Origin: Streptomyces ochraceiscleroticus | GTDB lineage: Bacteria > Actinomycetota > Actinomycetes > Streptomycetales > Streptomycetaceae | Length of the DNA: 45,772 nucleotides | Assembly: GCF_000720485.1 (NCBI RefSeq) | Contig: NZ_JOAX01000045.1 | Coordinates: 1-45,772, forward strand | Direction: 5' to 3' | Shown: positions 1 through 7,932 of the stretch, piece by piece | Layout: each line of letters begins with the position of its first letter | Position numbering within the stretch: position 1 is the first letter of the stretch | Program-made: the position numbers and the translations under genes | Notes under the pieces: generated by a model | Told to the model about the DNA's origin: nothing | Databases searched by the model: none | What the model saw: the letters and a program-made list of their open reading frames with translations, nothing else

Positions 1-177
1 CTCCGCGATCTGCTGCAGCGTCGCCCCAATGTCCGCCGTACGCGTCGTCGTCATCGACTGCACGGAGACGGGCGCGTCCCCGCCCACGGCCACCGGCCCC
101 ACGTGGATCTTCCGGCTGACACGGCGGTCGGCCAGCTTGGTCGGTACGTCCGGCATTCCCAGCGCAATGGCAGTCAT
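1..177 (-). CDS. ispG: IspG (GcpE), 4-hydroxy-3-methylbut-2-enyl diphosphate synthase, N-terminal part only
   Basis: Fifty-nine codons are present; the gene runs off the left edge of the window in frame. The N-terminus contains the segment [15 protein letters not shown] followed by [10 protein letters not shown], which I recognise as the start of actinobacterial IspG, the iron-sulfur enzyme that turns MEcPP into HMBPP in the MEP isoprenoid pathway. It lies downstream of, and on the same strand as, dxr (another MEP enzyme) and the M50 protease. A strong hairpin at 296-334 separates it from the protease gene, so it may have its own promoter in the 186-base gap. No good ribosome binding site is visible before the ATG. 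The catalytic domain and cluster cysteines lie outside the window. Confidence 0.93.
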   Translation of the reverse strand, partial: MTAIALGMPDVPTKLADRRVSRKIHVGPVAVGGDAPVSVQSMTTTRTADIGATLQQIAE

Positions 178-295
178 CTGGCGAGCAACCCCAAGGTTTG
201 ATCAAGGTCCCGAGATCGGCGGGCTCCGGAAACCGAGGTTACGACACCGGGGTTGCGCGAGGCACATCGCGCGCCCCACACCGCCCGAAAGTAGG

Positions 296-334
296 CAATC
301 GGGCACCGCAGGTGATGATGCGGATGCCCGATTG
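296..334 (-). terminator. Hairpin terminator after the M50 protease gene
   Basis: Arms CAATCGGGCA/TGCCCGATTG continue into an inner CCGCA/TGCGG pair, giving about 15 base pairs with one bulged base and an 8-base loop. It lies just beyond the stop of the protease gene (364) and before ispG. No U-tract is present, as is common in Streptomyces. It may terminate or attenuate dxr-protease transcripts. Confidence 0.65.
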
Positions 335-363
335 TCCGACTTCCGTACATGCGTTCTACCCGG

Positions 364-1668
364 TCAGCCCGTTAGACGTACCGGATTGACCACGTCGGCG
401 ACGAGGACCAGGAGCGTGAAACAGATGAAGATGCCCGCAACCACGTAGGCGACCGGCATCAGCTTTGCCACGTCGAAGGGGCCGGGGTCGGGGCGCCGGA
501 AGACCTTGGCGAAGGCGCGGCGCAGGGACTCCCACAGGGCGCCCGCGATGTGCCCGCCGTCCAGCGGCAGCAGCGGCAGCATGTTGAACAGGAAGAGGGA
601 GAGGTTGAACCCCGCGACCAGGAAGAGCATGGTCGCCACCCGCTGCGAGGGCGGGATGTCCAGGGAGAAGACCTCGCCGCCGACGCGGGCCGCGCCGACC
701 ACGCCCATCGGGGAGTCCTGCTTGCGCTCGCCGCCGTTGAACGCGGCGTTCCAGAGGTCGGGGACCTTGCCGGGCAGTGCGATCAGCGAGTCGACGCCCT
801 GCGTGACCATGTTGCCCATGCGGTCGACGGACTGGCCGAAGTCCTGCCGGACGATGCCGCTGGCGGGCGTGAAGCCGAGGAAGCCGGCGGTGACGTACTG
901 GTCGGCGACGTAGCCGCCGTGGCCGTCCGTCTTGGCGACCTTGTTCTTGATGAGGTCGGCGTGCAGCACCTTCTCCGCGCCGTCCCGCCGGACGGTGATC
1001 GTCGCGGGCCCGGTGGTGTCGCGGATGGCCTGCTGGAGGGTGTTCCAGTCGGGCACGGCCCGCCCGTCGAAGGCGACGATCTTGTCGCCGGCCCGCAGCC
1101 CGGCCGCCTTGGCCGGGGAGTCCTTGGCGTCGGACGGGCACTTGTCGGTCTTGGCGGAGGCGGCGATGACGCAGTCCGAGACCGAGCCGACCTGGGTGGT
1201 CTGGGTGTTGATGCCGAAGCCCATCAGGACGCTCATGAAGATCACGACCGCGAGGATCAGGTTCATGAACGGCCCGGCGAACATCACGATGACGCGCTTC
1301 CAGGGCTTGCGGGTGTAGAACAGCCGCTTCTCGTCGCCCGGCTGCAGCTCCTCAAAGGCGGCCGAGCGGGCGTCCTCGATCATGCCGCGCCAGGGCGAGG
1401 TGGAGCGGGCCGAGAGCTTCCCGTCGTCGCCGGGCGGGAACATGCCGATCATGCGGATGTAGCCGCCGGCCGGGATGGCCTTGATGCCGTACTCGGTGTC
1501 GCCCTTGCGGCGGGAGAAGATCGTCGGTCCGAACCCGACCATGTACTGCGGCACGCGGATGCCGAACATCTTCGCCGTCGAGAGGTGTCCCAGCTCGTGC
1601 CAGGCGATCGAGAAGAGCAGGCCGACGACGAAGACGACGATGCCAAGAACGGTCATCCAGGTCGTCAT
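364..1668 (-). CDS. M50 family site-2 protease (RseP/Rip1-like membrane metalloprotease)
   Basis: A 434-residue membrane zinc protease expected to cut membrane-bound substrates such as anti-sigma factors. Residues 5-22 form the first membrane segment, with the zinc motif HELGH at 24-28 just after it. A PDZ-like region follows in the middle (around [19 protein letters not shown]). Near the C-terminus a membrane segment carries [12 protein letters not shown], whose Asp is the third zinc ligand. The start was chosen because GGAGG lies 7 bases before the ATG. It overlaps the dxr stop by 4 bases (ATGA), so the two are probably translationally coupled. The order dxr, M50 protease, ispG is common in actinobacteria. 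The cellular substrate cannot be told from sequence. Confidence 0.93.
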   Translation of the reverse strand: MTTWMTVLGIVVFVVGLLFSIAWHELGHLSTAKMFGIRVPQYMVGFGPTIFSRRKGDTEYGIKAIPAGGYIRMIGMFPPGDDGKLSARSTSPWRGMIEDARSAAFEELQPGDEKRLFYTRKPWKRVIVMFAGPFMNLILAVVIFMSVLMGFGINTQTTQVGSVSDCVIAASAKTDKCPSDAKDSPAKAAGLRAGDKIVAFDGRAVPDWNTLQQAIRDTTGPATITVRRDGAEKVLHADLIKNKVAKTDGHGGYVADQYVTAGFLGFTPASGIVRQDFGQSVDRMGNMVTQGVDSLIALPGKVPDLWNAAFNGGERKQDSPMGVVGAARVGGEVFSLDIPPSQRVATMLFLVAGFNLSLFLFNMLPLLPLDGGHIAGALWESLRRAFAKVFRRPDPGPFDVAKLMPVAYVVAGIFICFTLLVLVADVVNPVRLTG

Positions 1669-2939
1669 GCGCGGGCCTCCGATGGTGTACGTGCCGCACG
1701 GGCGGCCAGTTCGCGGGCGCGGGCGCGCGCCCAGGTCTCCGCTTCCAGTACGTCCGAGAGGGTCAGGGAGGTTCCCGGCGCGGGCGTGCCGTGCTCGGCG
1801 ACGACTTCGGCGACCGTATCGACAATTCCTGTGAACGGCAGCCCGCCCTTCAAGAATGCGTCCACGCACTCCTCGTTGGCGGCGTTGAAGACGGCGGGGG
1901 CGGTGCCGCCGAGCGCGCCGACGTGGCAGGCGAGCGGTACGGAGGGGAAGGCGTCCTGGTCCAGCGGGAAGAACTCCCAGGTCTGGGCCTTGGTCCAGTC
2001 GATGCCGGGCGCCGCGTCCGGCACCCGGTCGGGCCAGCCGAGTCCCAGCGCGATGGGCATCCGCATGTCGGGCGGGCTGGCCTGGGCGAGGGTGGAGCCG
2101 TCGGTGAACTCCACCATGGAGTGGATGTAGGACTGCGGGTGGACGACGACCTCGATGCGCTCGAACGGCACGTCGTACAGCAGGTGTGCCTCGATGACCT
2201 CCAGGCCCTTGTTGACCAGGGTCGCGGAGTTGATCGTGATGACCGGGCCCATCGCCCAGGTGGGGTGTGCGAGCGCCTGTTCGGGGGTGACGGCGGCCAG
2301 CTCGGCCTTGCTGCGGCCGCGGAAGGGGCCGCCGGAGGCGGTGACGACGAGCTTGCGCACCTCGTCGCGGCGGCCGCCCATCAGGCCCTGGAAGAGCGCG
2401 GAGTGCTCGGAGTCGACGGGGACGATCTGGCCGGGCTTCGCGAGCGCCTTGACCAGCGGGCCGCCCACGATCAGCGACTCCTTGTTGGCGAGCGCGAGGG
2501 AGGCGCCGCTCTCCAGGGCCGCGAGGGTGGGCGCGAGGCCGATGGAGCCGGTGATGCCGTTCAGTACGGTGTGGCACTTGGTACCGGCGAGCCGGGTGGC
2601 GGCGTCGGGGCCGGCCAGGATCTCCGGCAGCGGCTCGCCCGGTCCGTACTGCGCCGACAGGGCCTCGCGCAGCGCGGGCACGACGTCCTCGCGGGCCACC
2701 GCGACCGTACCGACGCGCAGCTGCCGCGCCTGCTCGGCGAGGAGCGCGACCCGGCCGCCGGCGGCGGACAGGGCGGTGACGCGGAAGCGGTCCGGGTTGC
2801 GCAGCACGAGATCGATCGCCTGGGTGCCGATGGAGCCGGTCGAACCGAGGATCACGATGTCGCGTGGCTCGCCGGGTGCGGCGGCCGGCGGGTCGAAACG
2901 CAGGTGCGGATGGGCGAGGGATTCCGTCATGGGCACCAT
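1665..2939 (-). CDS. dxr: 1-deoxy-D-xylulose 5-phosphate reductoisomerase (Dxr/IspC)
   Basis: The 424-residue protein catalyses the first committed step of the MEP pathway, DXP to MEP, using NADPH. The nucleotide-binding loop GSTGSIG is at 33-39. The metal/substrate motifs [12 protein letters not shown] and [11 protein letters not shown], and the flexible-loop region TASGGPFRG, are all present, and the length is normal for the family. The start is uncertain: ATG at 2939 (MVPMTES) or ATG at 2930 (MTES); neither has a clear ribosome binding site. It overlaps the downstream M50 protease by 4 bases. The gene upstream at 3167 is divergent, so the dxr promoter must lie in 2940-3166. Confidence 0.96.
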   Translation of the reverse strand: MVPMTESLAHPHLRFDPPAAAPGEPRDIVILGSTGSIGTQAIDLVLRNPDRFRVTALSAAGGRVALLAEQARQLRVGTVAVAREDVVPALREALSAQYGPGEPLPEILAGPDAATRLAGTKCHTVLNGITGSIGLAPTLAALESGASLALANKESLIVGGPLVKALAKPGQIVPVDSEHSALFQGLMGGRRDEVRKLVVTASGGPFRGRSKAELAAVTPEQALAHPTWAMGPVITINSATLVNKGLEVIEAHLLYDVPFERIEVVVHPQSYIHSMVEFTDGSTLAQASPPDMRMPIALGLGWPDRVPDAAPGIDWTKAQTWEFFPLDQDAFPSVPLACHVGALGGTAPAVFNAANEECVDAFLKGGLPFTGIVDTVAEVVAEHGTPAPGTSLTLSDVLEAETWARARARELAARAARTPSEARA

Positions 2940-3166
2940 TGTGGCCGGTCACGTCCGGAGTGCGGACACCAGCTCGCAGGAGATCCGGCCGGAGGGGGGC
3001 GCCGGGAGGCACGCCGGGTGGTGCGCGCGCCGGGCCCGCCGGTCGGCGGGTACCGGAGCCGCCCGGGGAGATTCGCTGGTCACGGAGCGGAAACAGTGGC
3101 TGTCGGGGGCCCGGTCGCTGCTTAGCCTCGGGAAATGAGTCCGCCGAGCCGCGAGGAGTGCCGCCC

Positions 3167-3622
3167 GTGGAGAGCCCGCGCGAGCGTGTGGAGACCACGC
3201 TGACCCGCTACTTCCAGCTGTGCGACGTGCCGGCGCCGAGCGGCGCGGGCGGCCCCGGGGCGGTACGGGAGGCGCTGTCCGCGCTGTTCAGCGAGGACGC
3301 GGTGTGGGAGGGCGTGGGGCCCGCGTACGCCGCGAAGTTCGGCCGGGCGCAGGGGCGGAAGGCGGTCGTCGCGAAGGTCGCCTCGTTCCTGCCGCCGCGC
3401 CCGCACTTCACGTCCACCGTCCATCTGCTGGGGCAGGGCACGGTCGTGACGGACGGGGTGACCGCGCACGGGACGTGGCCGCTGCAGCAGTTCTCGCGCT
3501 ATGTGTCGGGCGAGGCGGAGCTGCTGGTGGCCCGGCTGGAGGTGGCCTTCTACCTGAGCGAGGAGCGGACACTGATCACGCACTTCCGCACCGAGCGGAT
3601 GTTCCGCACTCCGCTGAGCTGA
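3167..3622 (+). CDS. SnoaL-like / NTF2-fold protein of unknown function
   Basis: A 151-residue single-domain protein. Its pattern (LTRYFQLCD, then [29 protein letters not shown], then beta-rich [12 protein letters not shown] and a final RTERMFR) fits the SnoaL-like NTF2 fold: a small alpha+beta cone used by polyketide cyclases, dehydratases and many uncharacterised proteins. The GTG start was chosen because GAGGAG at 3153-3158 is 8 bases upstream and the domain begins immediately. It has no signal peptide. It is divergent from dxr and convergent with the acyl-CoA dehydrogenase, so it is probably a single-gene unit. The substrate is not predictable. Confidence 0.75.
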   Translation: MESPRERVETTLTRYFQLCDVPAPSGAGGPGAVREALSALFSEDAVWEGVGPAYAAKFGRAQGRKAVVAKVASFLPPRPHFTSTVHLLGQGTVVTDGVTAHGTWPLQQFSRYVSGEAELLVARLEVAFYLSEERTLITHFRTERMFRTPLS

Positions 3623-3638
3623 TGCGTGCGGGCGCAGT

Positions 3639-3675
3639 ACGGGCCGGTCCTCGTGCTTCACGAGGACCGGCCCGT
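3639..3675. terminator. Bidirectional terminator hairpin, SnoaL-like gene / acyl-CoA dehydrogenase
   Basis: A perfect 17-base-pair stem (arms 3639-3655 and 3659-3675) with the 3-base loop CTT, starting 17 bases after the stop of the SnoaL-like gene. It is symmetric enough to work for both convergent genes. Confidence 0.85.
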
Positions 3676-3687
3676 CCCCCGTCCCGT

Positions 3688-3723
3688 CACCGGCGGATCC
3701 GCCCGTCACCGGATCCGCCGGTG
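3688..3723 (-). terminator. Terminator hairpin after the acyl-CoA dehydrogenase
   Basis: A perfect 14-base-pair stem (CACCGGCGGATCCG at 3688-3701 with its complement at 3710-3723) and an 8-base loop. It lies 6 bases beyond the stop of the minus-strand acyl-CoA dehydrogenase and 12 bases from the preceding hairpin. Confidence 0.8.
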
Positions 3724-3729
3724 TACGTC

Positions 3730-5649
3730 TCACCTGATGCGCCGGTGCACGTTCTCCCTCCTCGCGGGCCCCGGTGTCGCGTCCGCGATCCACGGGCCGT
3801 CGCCGCTGGGGTCGATGACGCCCTCCTCCAGCCAGGCGTACGTACCGGTCAGCACCCCGGCCACGACCTTGCGGTCAAGGTCGTCGGTGTTGGTCCACAG
3901 CCGTGCGAACAGCTCTTCGACCCGGACCCTGGCCTGCCGGCAGAACACCTCGGCGAGCTGGTGCGCCTCGCGGCCGTGCTCGCCGGTGGACAGCAGGTGC
4001 TCGGCCCGTACGCACGCCGCGCTCATCGCGAACAGCTCCGCGCCGATGTCCACGATCCGCCCGAGGAAGCCCTGCTTGGTCTCCATCCGGCCCTGCCAGC
4101 GGGACATCGCGTAGAACGTGGCGCGTGCGAGCTTGCGGGCGCTGCGTTCGACGTACCGCAGGTGCGTCGCCAGCTCGCCGAACTCCGCGTACGCGCCGGG
4201 CACCTGGCCGGGCCCGGCGACCAGCTTGGGCAGCCAGCGGGCGTAGAAGCCGCCCGCCCGCGCCGCGGCCTTCCCCTTGTCCGTGAGGGACTTTTCGGGG
4301 TCGATGAGGTCACCGGCGACGGACAGGTGGGCGTCCACCGCCTCGCGGGCGATGAGCAGGTGCATGATCTCCGTGGAGCCTTCGAAGATCCGGTTGATGC
4401 GCATGTCGCGCAGGACCTGCTCGGCGGGGACGGCCCGTTCGCCGCGCGCGGCGAGCGACTCCGCGGTCTCGAAGCCGCGGCCGCCGCGGATCTGGACCAG
4501 CTCGTCCGCCATCAGCCAGCCCATCTCCGAGCCGTACAGCTTGGCGAGCGCCGCTTCGATGCGGATGTCGTTGCGGTCCTCGTCGGCCATCTGCGAGGAG
4601 AGGTCGACGACGGCCTCCAGCGCGAAGGTGGTGGCGGCGATGAAGGAGATCTTGCCGCCGACCGCCTCGTGGTTGGCGACCGGTTTGCCCCACTGCTCGC
4701 GCGCCGCGGACCACTCGCGGGCGATCTTCAGGCACCACTTGCCGACGCCCACGCACATGGCGGGCAGCGACAGCCGTCCGGTGTTGAGCGTGGTCAGCGC
4801 GATCTTCAGGCCGGCGCCCTCGGGCCCTATGCGGTTCGCGGCGGGGACCCGTACCTGATGGAAGCGGGTGACGCCGTTCTCGATGCCGCGCAGCCCCATG
4901 AAGGCGTTGCGGTTCTCCACCGTGATGCCGTCCGAGCCCGCCTCGACGACGAAGGCGGTGATGCCGCCCTTGTGCCCCTCGGACTTCGGTACGCGCGCCA
5001 TGACCACGAGCAGGTCGGCGACGACCCCGTTGGTCGTCCACAGCTTCACGCCGTCCAGTACGTACTCGTCCCCGTCCGGTACGGCCATGGTGGCCAGCCG
5101 GGCCGGGTCCGAACCTACGTCCGGTTCGGTGAGCAGGAACGCGGAGATGTCCGTACGGGCGAGGCGCGGCAGGAACTGGTCCTTCTGCTCCTGTGTGCCG
5201 AAGAGTTTCAGCGGCTGCGGTACGCCGATCGACTGGTGCGCGGAGAGCAGCGCCCCGATCGCGGGGCTGGCGGAACCGACCAGTGCCAGGGCCTTGTTGT
5301 AGTACACCTGGGTGAGGCCCAGGCCGCCGTACTTGGTGTCGATCTTCATGCCGAGCGCGCCGATCTCCTTGAGGCCGGCGATGGTCTCGTCGGGGATCTG
5401 CGCCTCGCGCTCGATGCGCGCACCGTCGATCTTCGTCTCGCAGAAGTCACGGAGCTTGGCGAGGAATTCCTCGCCACGCTGGACCGCTTCCGCGGCAGGG
5501 GTGGGATGCGGGTGTATGAGGTCGAGCCGAAAGCGCCCCAGGAACAGCTCCTTGGCGAAGCTGGGCTTGCGCCAGTCCTGTTCACGGGCCGCCTCGGCGA
5601 CCTGCCGGGCTTCGCGTTCGGAGACGTTGCGGGTGGATGGAGCGGTCAT
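3730..5649 (-). CDS. Acyl-CoA dehydrogenase, long FadE-type with C-terminal extension
   Basis: A 639-residue FAD flavoenzyme for the first dehydrogenation step of beta-oxidation. The FAD/substrate motif FLLTEPDVGSDPA is present. The region RIFEGSTEIMHLLIAREA contains the usual position of the catalytic glutamate. About 200 further residues follow the dehydrogenase core; long actinobacterial members also have these. The start ATG at 5649 was chosen because GAGGTGA lies 8 bases upstream; an upstream in-frame ATG at 5682 lacks a site. The promoter region 5686-5745 holds direct repeats that look like an operator. The gene is flanked by terminators at its 3' end and looks monocistronic. Chain-length preference cannot be read from sequence. 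Confidence 0.9.
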   Translation of the reverse strand: MTAPSTRNVSEREARQVAEAAREQDWRKPSFAKELFLGRFRLDLIHPHPTPAAEAVQRGEEFLAKLRDFCETKIDGARIEREAQIPDETIAGLKEIGALGMKIDTKYGGLGLTQVYYNKALALVGSASPAIGALLSAHQSIGVPQPLKLFGTQEQKDQFLPRLARTDISAFLLTEPDVGSDPARLATMAVPDGDEYVLDGVKLWTTNGVVADLLVVMARVPKSEGHKGGITAFVVEAGSDGITVENRNAFMGLRGIENGVTRFHQVRVPAANRIGPEGAGLKIALTTLNTGRLSLPAMCVGVGKWCLKIAREWSAAREQWGKPVANHEAVGGKISFIAATTFALEAVVDLSSQMADEDRNDIRIEAALAKLYGSEMGWLMADELVQIRGGRGFETAESLAARGERAVPAEQVLRDMRINRIFEGSTEIMHLLIAREAVDAHLSVAGDLIDPEKSLTDKGKAAARAGGFYARWLPKLVAGPGQVPGAYAEFGELATHLRYVERSARKLARATFYAMSRWQGRMETKQGFLGRIVDIGAELFAMSAACVRAEHLLSTGEHGREAHQLAEVFCRQARVRVEELFARLWTNTDDLDRKVVAGVLTGTYAWLEEGVIDPSGDGPWIADATPGPARRENVHRRIR

Positions 5650-5698
5650 GAGGAGGGTCACCTCACCGCGGAGTCGGGTCATCCGTACCGGTCCGCCA

Positions 5699-5745
5699 GG
5701 TTGGCTACCGGTCAGTTCGCCTGCCCGGGTTGGCTACCGGTCAGT
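5699..5745 (-). promoter_or_regulatory. Pair of 18-base direct repeats upstream of the acyl-CoA dehydrogenase
   Basis: The 18-mer GGTTGGCTACCGGTCAGT occurs exactly at 5699-5716 and 5728-5745, a 29-base period. A third TACCGGT core is at 5686-5692. Each core contains the palindrome ACCGGT. The repeats lie 50-96 bases before the start codon, where an operator for a fatty-acid regulator (for example TetR type) would sit. The regulator is unknown. Confidence 0.6.
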
Positions 5746-5846
5746 GCTACTTGTGAGTCTGTACCCGATCCGCACGACTTGCACCAGCCTTCGCGCACAC
5801 GGACGCAGGGCTGTGACCCCGGGGCCGGCGCCCGGCTCCCCGGTCC

Positions 5847-6020
5847 TCAGTCCCGCGGCGGGTCGATCAGCCCGCGCTGGTACGCCTTCACGAGACGGCG
5901 CGGCACGGTGTACTGACTGCCGTCGATGGTGATCGGCACCAGGTCCGGCTGCGCGGCCTTCCAGTTGGAGCGGCGGTGGCGGGTGTTGGAGCGGGACATC
6001 TTCCGCTTGGGGACGGCCAT
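5847..6020 (-). CDS. rpmF: 50S ribosomal protein L32, cysteine-free (zinc-independent) paralogue
   Basis: A 57-residue protein starting [18 protein letters not shown], the L32 signature. Zinc-ribbon L32 proteins continue with two CxxC pairs; this one has no cysteine at all and ends in a [19 protein letters not shown] tail, as in the alternative C-minus L32 of actinobacteria. Such paralogues replace the zinc form when zinc is scarce and are normally repressed by Zur. AGGAGG lies 7 bases before the ATG. The promoter upstream carries a Zur-like palindrome, which agrees with that role. It is a single gene between a terminator (6128-6159) and the acyl-CoA dehydrogenase promoter. Confidence 0.93.
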   Translation of the reverse strand: MAVPKRKMSRSNTRHRRSNWKAAQPDLVPITIDGSQYTVPRRLVKAYQRGLIDPPRD

Positions 6021-6056
6021 GGGGATCCTCCTGTCGGCAGGGCTCGGTACGGCCGC

Positions 6057-6085
6057 AGCTTACCTGAAAATGATTCCCATGTTTA
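6057..6085 (-). promoter_or_regulatory. Promoter of rpmF with a Zur box between -35 and -10
   Basis: On the minus strand TAAACA (-35, 6085-6080) and TAAGCT (-10, 6062-6057) are 17 bases apart. The spacer holds TGGGAATCATTTTCA (6079-6065), close to the Zur consensus TGAAAATGATTTTCA: 13 of 15 positions match, and one half-site is perfect. Zinc-bound Zur sitting here would block polymerase, giving zinc repression of the cysteine-free L32. Confidence 0.8.
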
Positions 6086-6127
6086 CGACGGGTCCGGTCG
6101 GCGCACCCGGTCCCGCGCAAACCGGAG

Positions 6128-6159
6128 GGCCGGGGCGCACCCGAATATGCGCCCCGGCC
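6128..6159. terminator. Terminator hairpin after the aldehyde dehydrogenase
   Basis: A perfect 12-base-pair stem GGCCGGGGCGCA/TGCGCCCCGGCC with an 8-base loop, 36 bases beyond the stop of the minus-strand aldehyde dehydrogenase at 6196. Confidence 0.8.
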
Positions 6160-6195
6160 CCTGCTGTCCAGTTGTCCGGCCCTTGGCCGGAAGCG

Positions 6196-7656
6196 TCAGA
6201 GTTCCAGCCCGGTCATCACCATCACTCGCTCGTAGGTGTAGTCGTCCATCGCGTAGCGGACGCCCTCGCGGCCCACACCGGACTGCTTGGCGCCGCCGTA
6301 CGGCATCTGGTCGGCGCGGTACGACGGCACGTCGCCGATGATCACGCCGCCCACCTCCAGCACCTTGTGGGCGCGGAAGGCGGTCTGCAGGTCGTGGGTG
6401 AACACGCCTGCCTGGAGGCCGTACTTGGAGCTGTTGACGGCGGCGAAGGCCGCGGCCGCGCCGTCCACCTTCTGGACCGAGAGGACCGGTCCGAAGACCT
6501 CTTCGCACGCGAGGGTAGTGCCCTCGGGGAGGTCGGCCAGCACGGTCGGCGCGTACGTGGCGCCCTCGCGCTTACCGCCGGCGAGCAGCTGGGCGCCGGC
6601 CTGCACGGCCTCGTCGACCCAGGACTCCACGCGCTTGGCGGCGTCCTCGCTGACCAGCGGGCCGACCTCGGTCGCGGGGTCCGTCGGGTCGCCGGTGACC
6701 TGGGCCTCGACGCGCTCGACGATCTTCGGCAGCAGCCGGTCGTACACGCTCGCGTCGGCGATCACGCGCTGCACGGAGATGCAGGACTGGCCGCCCTGGT
6801 AGTTGGAGAAGGTGGCAATGCGCTGCGCCGCCCAGTCCAGGTCCGCTTCGGAGGCGTAGTCGGCGAGGATCACGGCCGCGCCGTTGCCGCCGAGCTCCAG
6901 GGTGCAGTGCTTGCGCGGCACCGAGTCCATGATCGCGTAACCGACCGTCTCGGAGCCGGTGAAGGAGATCACCGGCAGCCGCTCGTCCTGGACCAGCGCG
7001 GGCATCCGGTCGTTCGGGACCGGGAGGATGCTCCAGGAGCCGGCCGGCAGGTCGGTCTCGGCCAGCAGCTCGCCGAGGATCAGGCCGGAGAGCGGGGTGG
7101 CCGGGGCGGGCTTGAGGATGATCGGGACGCCGGCCGCGATCGCCGGGGCGACCTTGTGGGCGCTCAGGTTGAGCGGGAAGTTGAACGGCGCGATGCCGAG
7201 CACGGTGCCCTTCGGGACCCGGCGGATCAGCGCGAGGCGGCCCGCGCCGCCGCCGTCGGTGTCCAGGCGCATGGCCTCGCCGGCGTTGAAGCGGCGGGCC
7301 TCCTCCGCGGCGAACCGGAAGACCGACACGGCGCGGCCGACCTCGCCGCGCGCCCACTTGATCGGCTTGCCGTTCTCCGCGGAGATGAGCTGCGCGATCT
7401 CCTCCGTACGCTCGACCAGGCGCTTGGTGACGTGGTCCAGCGCGGCGGCGCGCACGTGCGCGGGGGTGGCGGCGAACTCGGCCTGGACCGCGACGGACGC
7501 GGCCACGGCCTCCTCGACCTGCTCCTCGGTGGGCACGCTCACGGTGCCGACGGTGCGGCCGTCCCAGGGCGAGGTGACCTCGAAGGTCTCCGCGCCGGTG
7601 GCGGCTCGGCCGGCGAGCCAGAAAGCCGTGGTGGCTGCGTCATTACGGATCGGCAC
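6196..7656 (-). CDS. NAD(P)-dependent aldehyde dehydrogenase, probably succinate/malonate-semialdehyde type
   Basis: A 486-residue aldehyde dehydrogenase superfamily enzyme. The FNFPLNLSAHK motif, the ISFTGSETVG nucleotide loop, the general-base glutamate in LELGGNGA and the nucleophile in GGQSCISVQR are all present. The Q-S-C-I form of the active site is seen in succinic semialdehyde and lactaldehyde-type dehydrogenases, unlike the GQDC of the two aminobutyraldehyde dehydrogenases elsewhere in this window. It is next to a PucR-type regulator and close to gabT, and its upstream region shares an inverted-repeat motif with the gabT promoter. This suggests it completes GABA breakdown by oxidising succinic semialdehyde to succinate. 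The exact substrate is inferred. Confidence 0.85.
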   Translation of the reverse strand: MPIRNDAATTAFWLAGRAATGAETFEVTSPWDGRTVGTVSVPTEEQVEEAVAASVAVQAEFAATPAHVRAAALDHVTKRLVERTEEIAQLISAENGKPIKWARGEVGRAVSVFRFAAEEARRFNAGEAMRLDTDGGGAGRLALIRRVPKGTVLGIAPFNFPLNLSAHKVAPAIAAGVPIILKPAPATPLSGLILGELLAETDLPAGSWSILPVPNDRMPALVQDERLPVISFTGSETVGYAIMDSVPRKHCTLELGGNGAAVILADYASEADLDWAAQRIATFSNYQGGQSCISVQRVIADASVYDRLLPKIVERVEAQVTGDPTDPATEVGPLVSEDAAKRVESWVDEAVQAGAQLLAGGKREGATYAPTVLADLPEGTTLACEEVFGPVLSVQKVDGAAAAFAAVNSSKYGLQAGVFTHDLQTAFRAHKVLEVGGVIIGDVPSYRADQMPYGGAKQSGVGREGVRYAMDDYTYERVMVMTGLEL

Positions 7657-7778
7657 AGTGGATACCGGCCCTTCTCGGTGGCGTGGTGAGTGGCGTGCCG
7701 GTCGGTACGCGCGGCGGCTGCCTGCCGCGTCCGACCTCGGTCGCTCTTCCGGACGGGATCCACGGTAGGGCGGCGCTC

Positions 7779-7802
7779 CCGGACCGTCGTTTGTCCGGTG
7801 CG
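7779..7802 (-). promoter_or_regulatory. Candidate operator upstream of the aldehyde dehydrogenase, shared with gabT
   Basis: Inverted repeat CCGGAC-N8-GTCCGG, read on the minus strand as GCACCGGACAA followed after 6 bases by GTCCGG. The same GCACCGGACAA...GTCCGG arrangement (spacing one base longer) occurs upstream of gabT at 12373-12396. It lies about 125-145 bases before the dehydrogenase start. The remainder of the 276-base gap 7657-7932 shows nothing else I can name. Confidence 0.6.
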
Positions 7803-7932
7803 TACTACTACGGGAACGCGATCCGCCGGTTTGGCGAGTGCGGGGCCGGCCGGGCGGGTGCGGGGGCCGCTCGGCGGCGTACGCGGGGCGGTCCGGTGGG
7901 CGCGCGGCCCGGCAGGGCGGGGCAGGCCGTCG

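Noticed and set aside
364..3198. A single 944-codon open frame on the minus strand
   Set aside because: It joins the real protease frame to a shadow of dxr. The first ~510 residues are Arg/Pro/Gly-rich shadow sequence, and dxr in another frame is clearly the gene.
3220..5916. An 898-codon plus-strand frame opposite the acyl-CoA dehydrogenase
   Set aside because: Antisense shadow created by GC-rich codons; the minus-strand frame carries all the family motifs.
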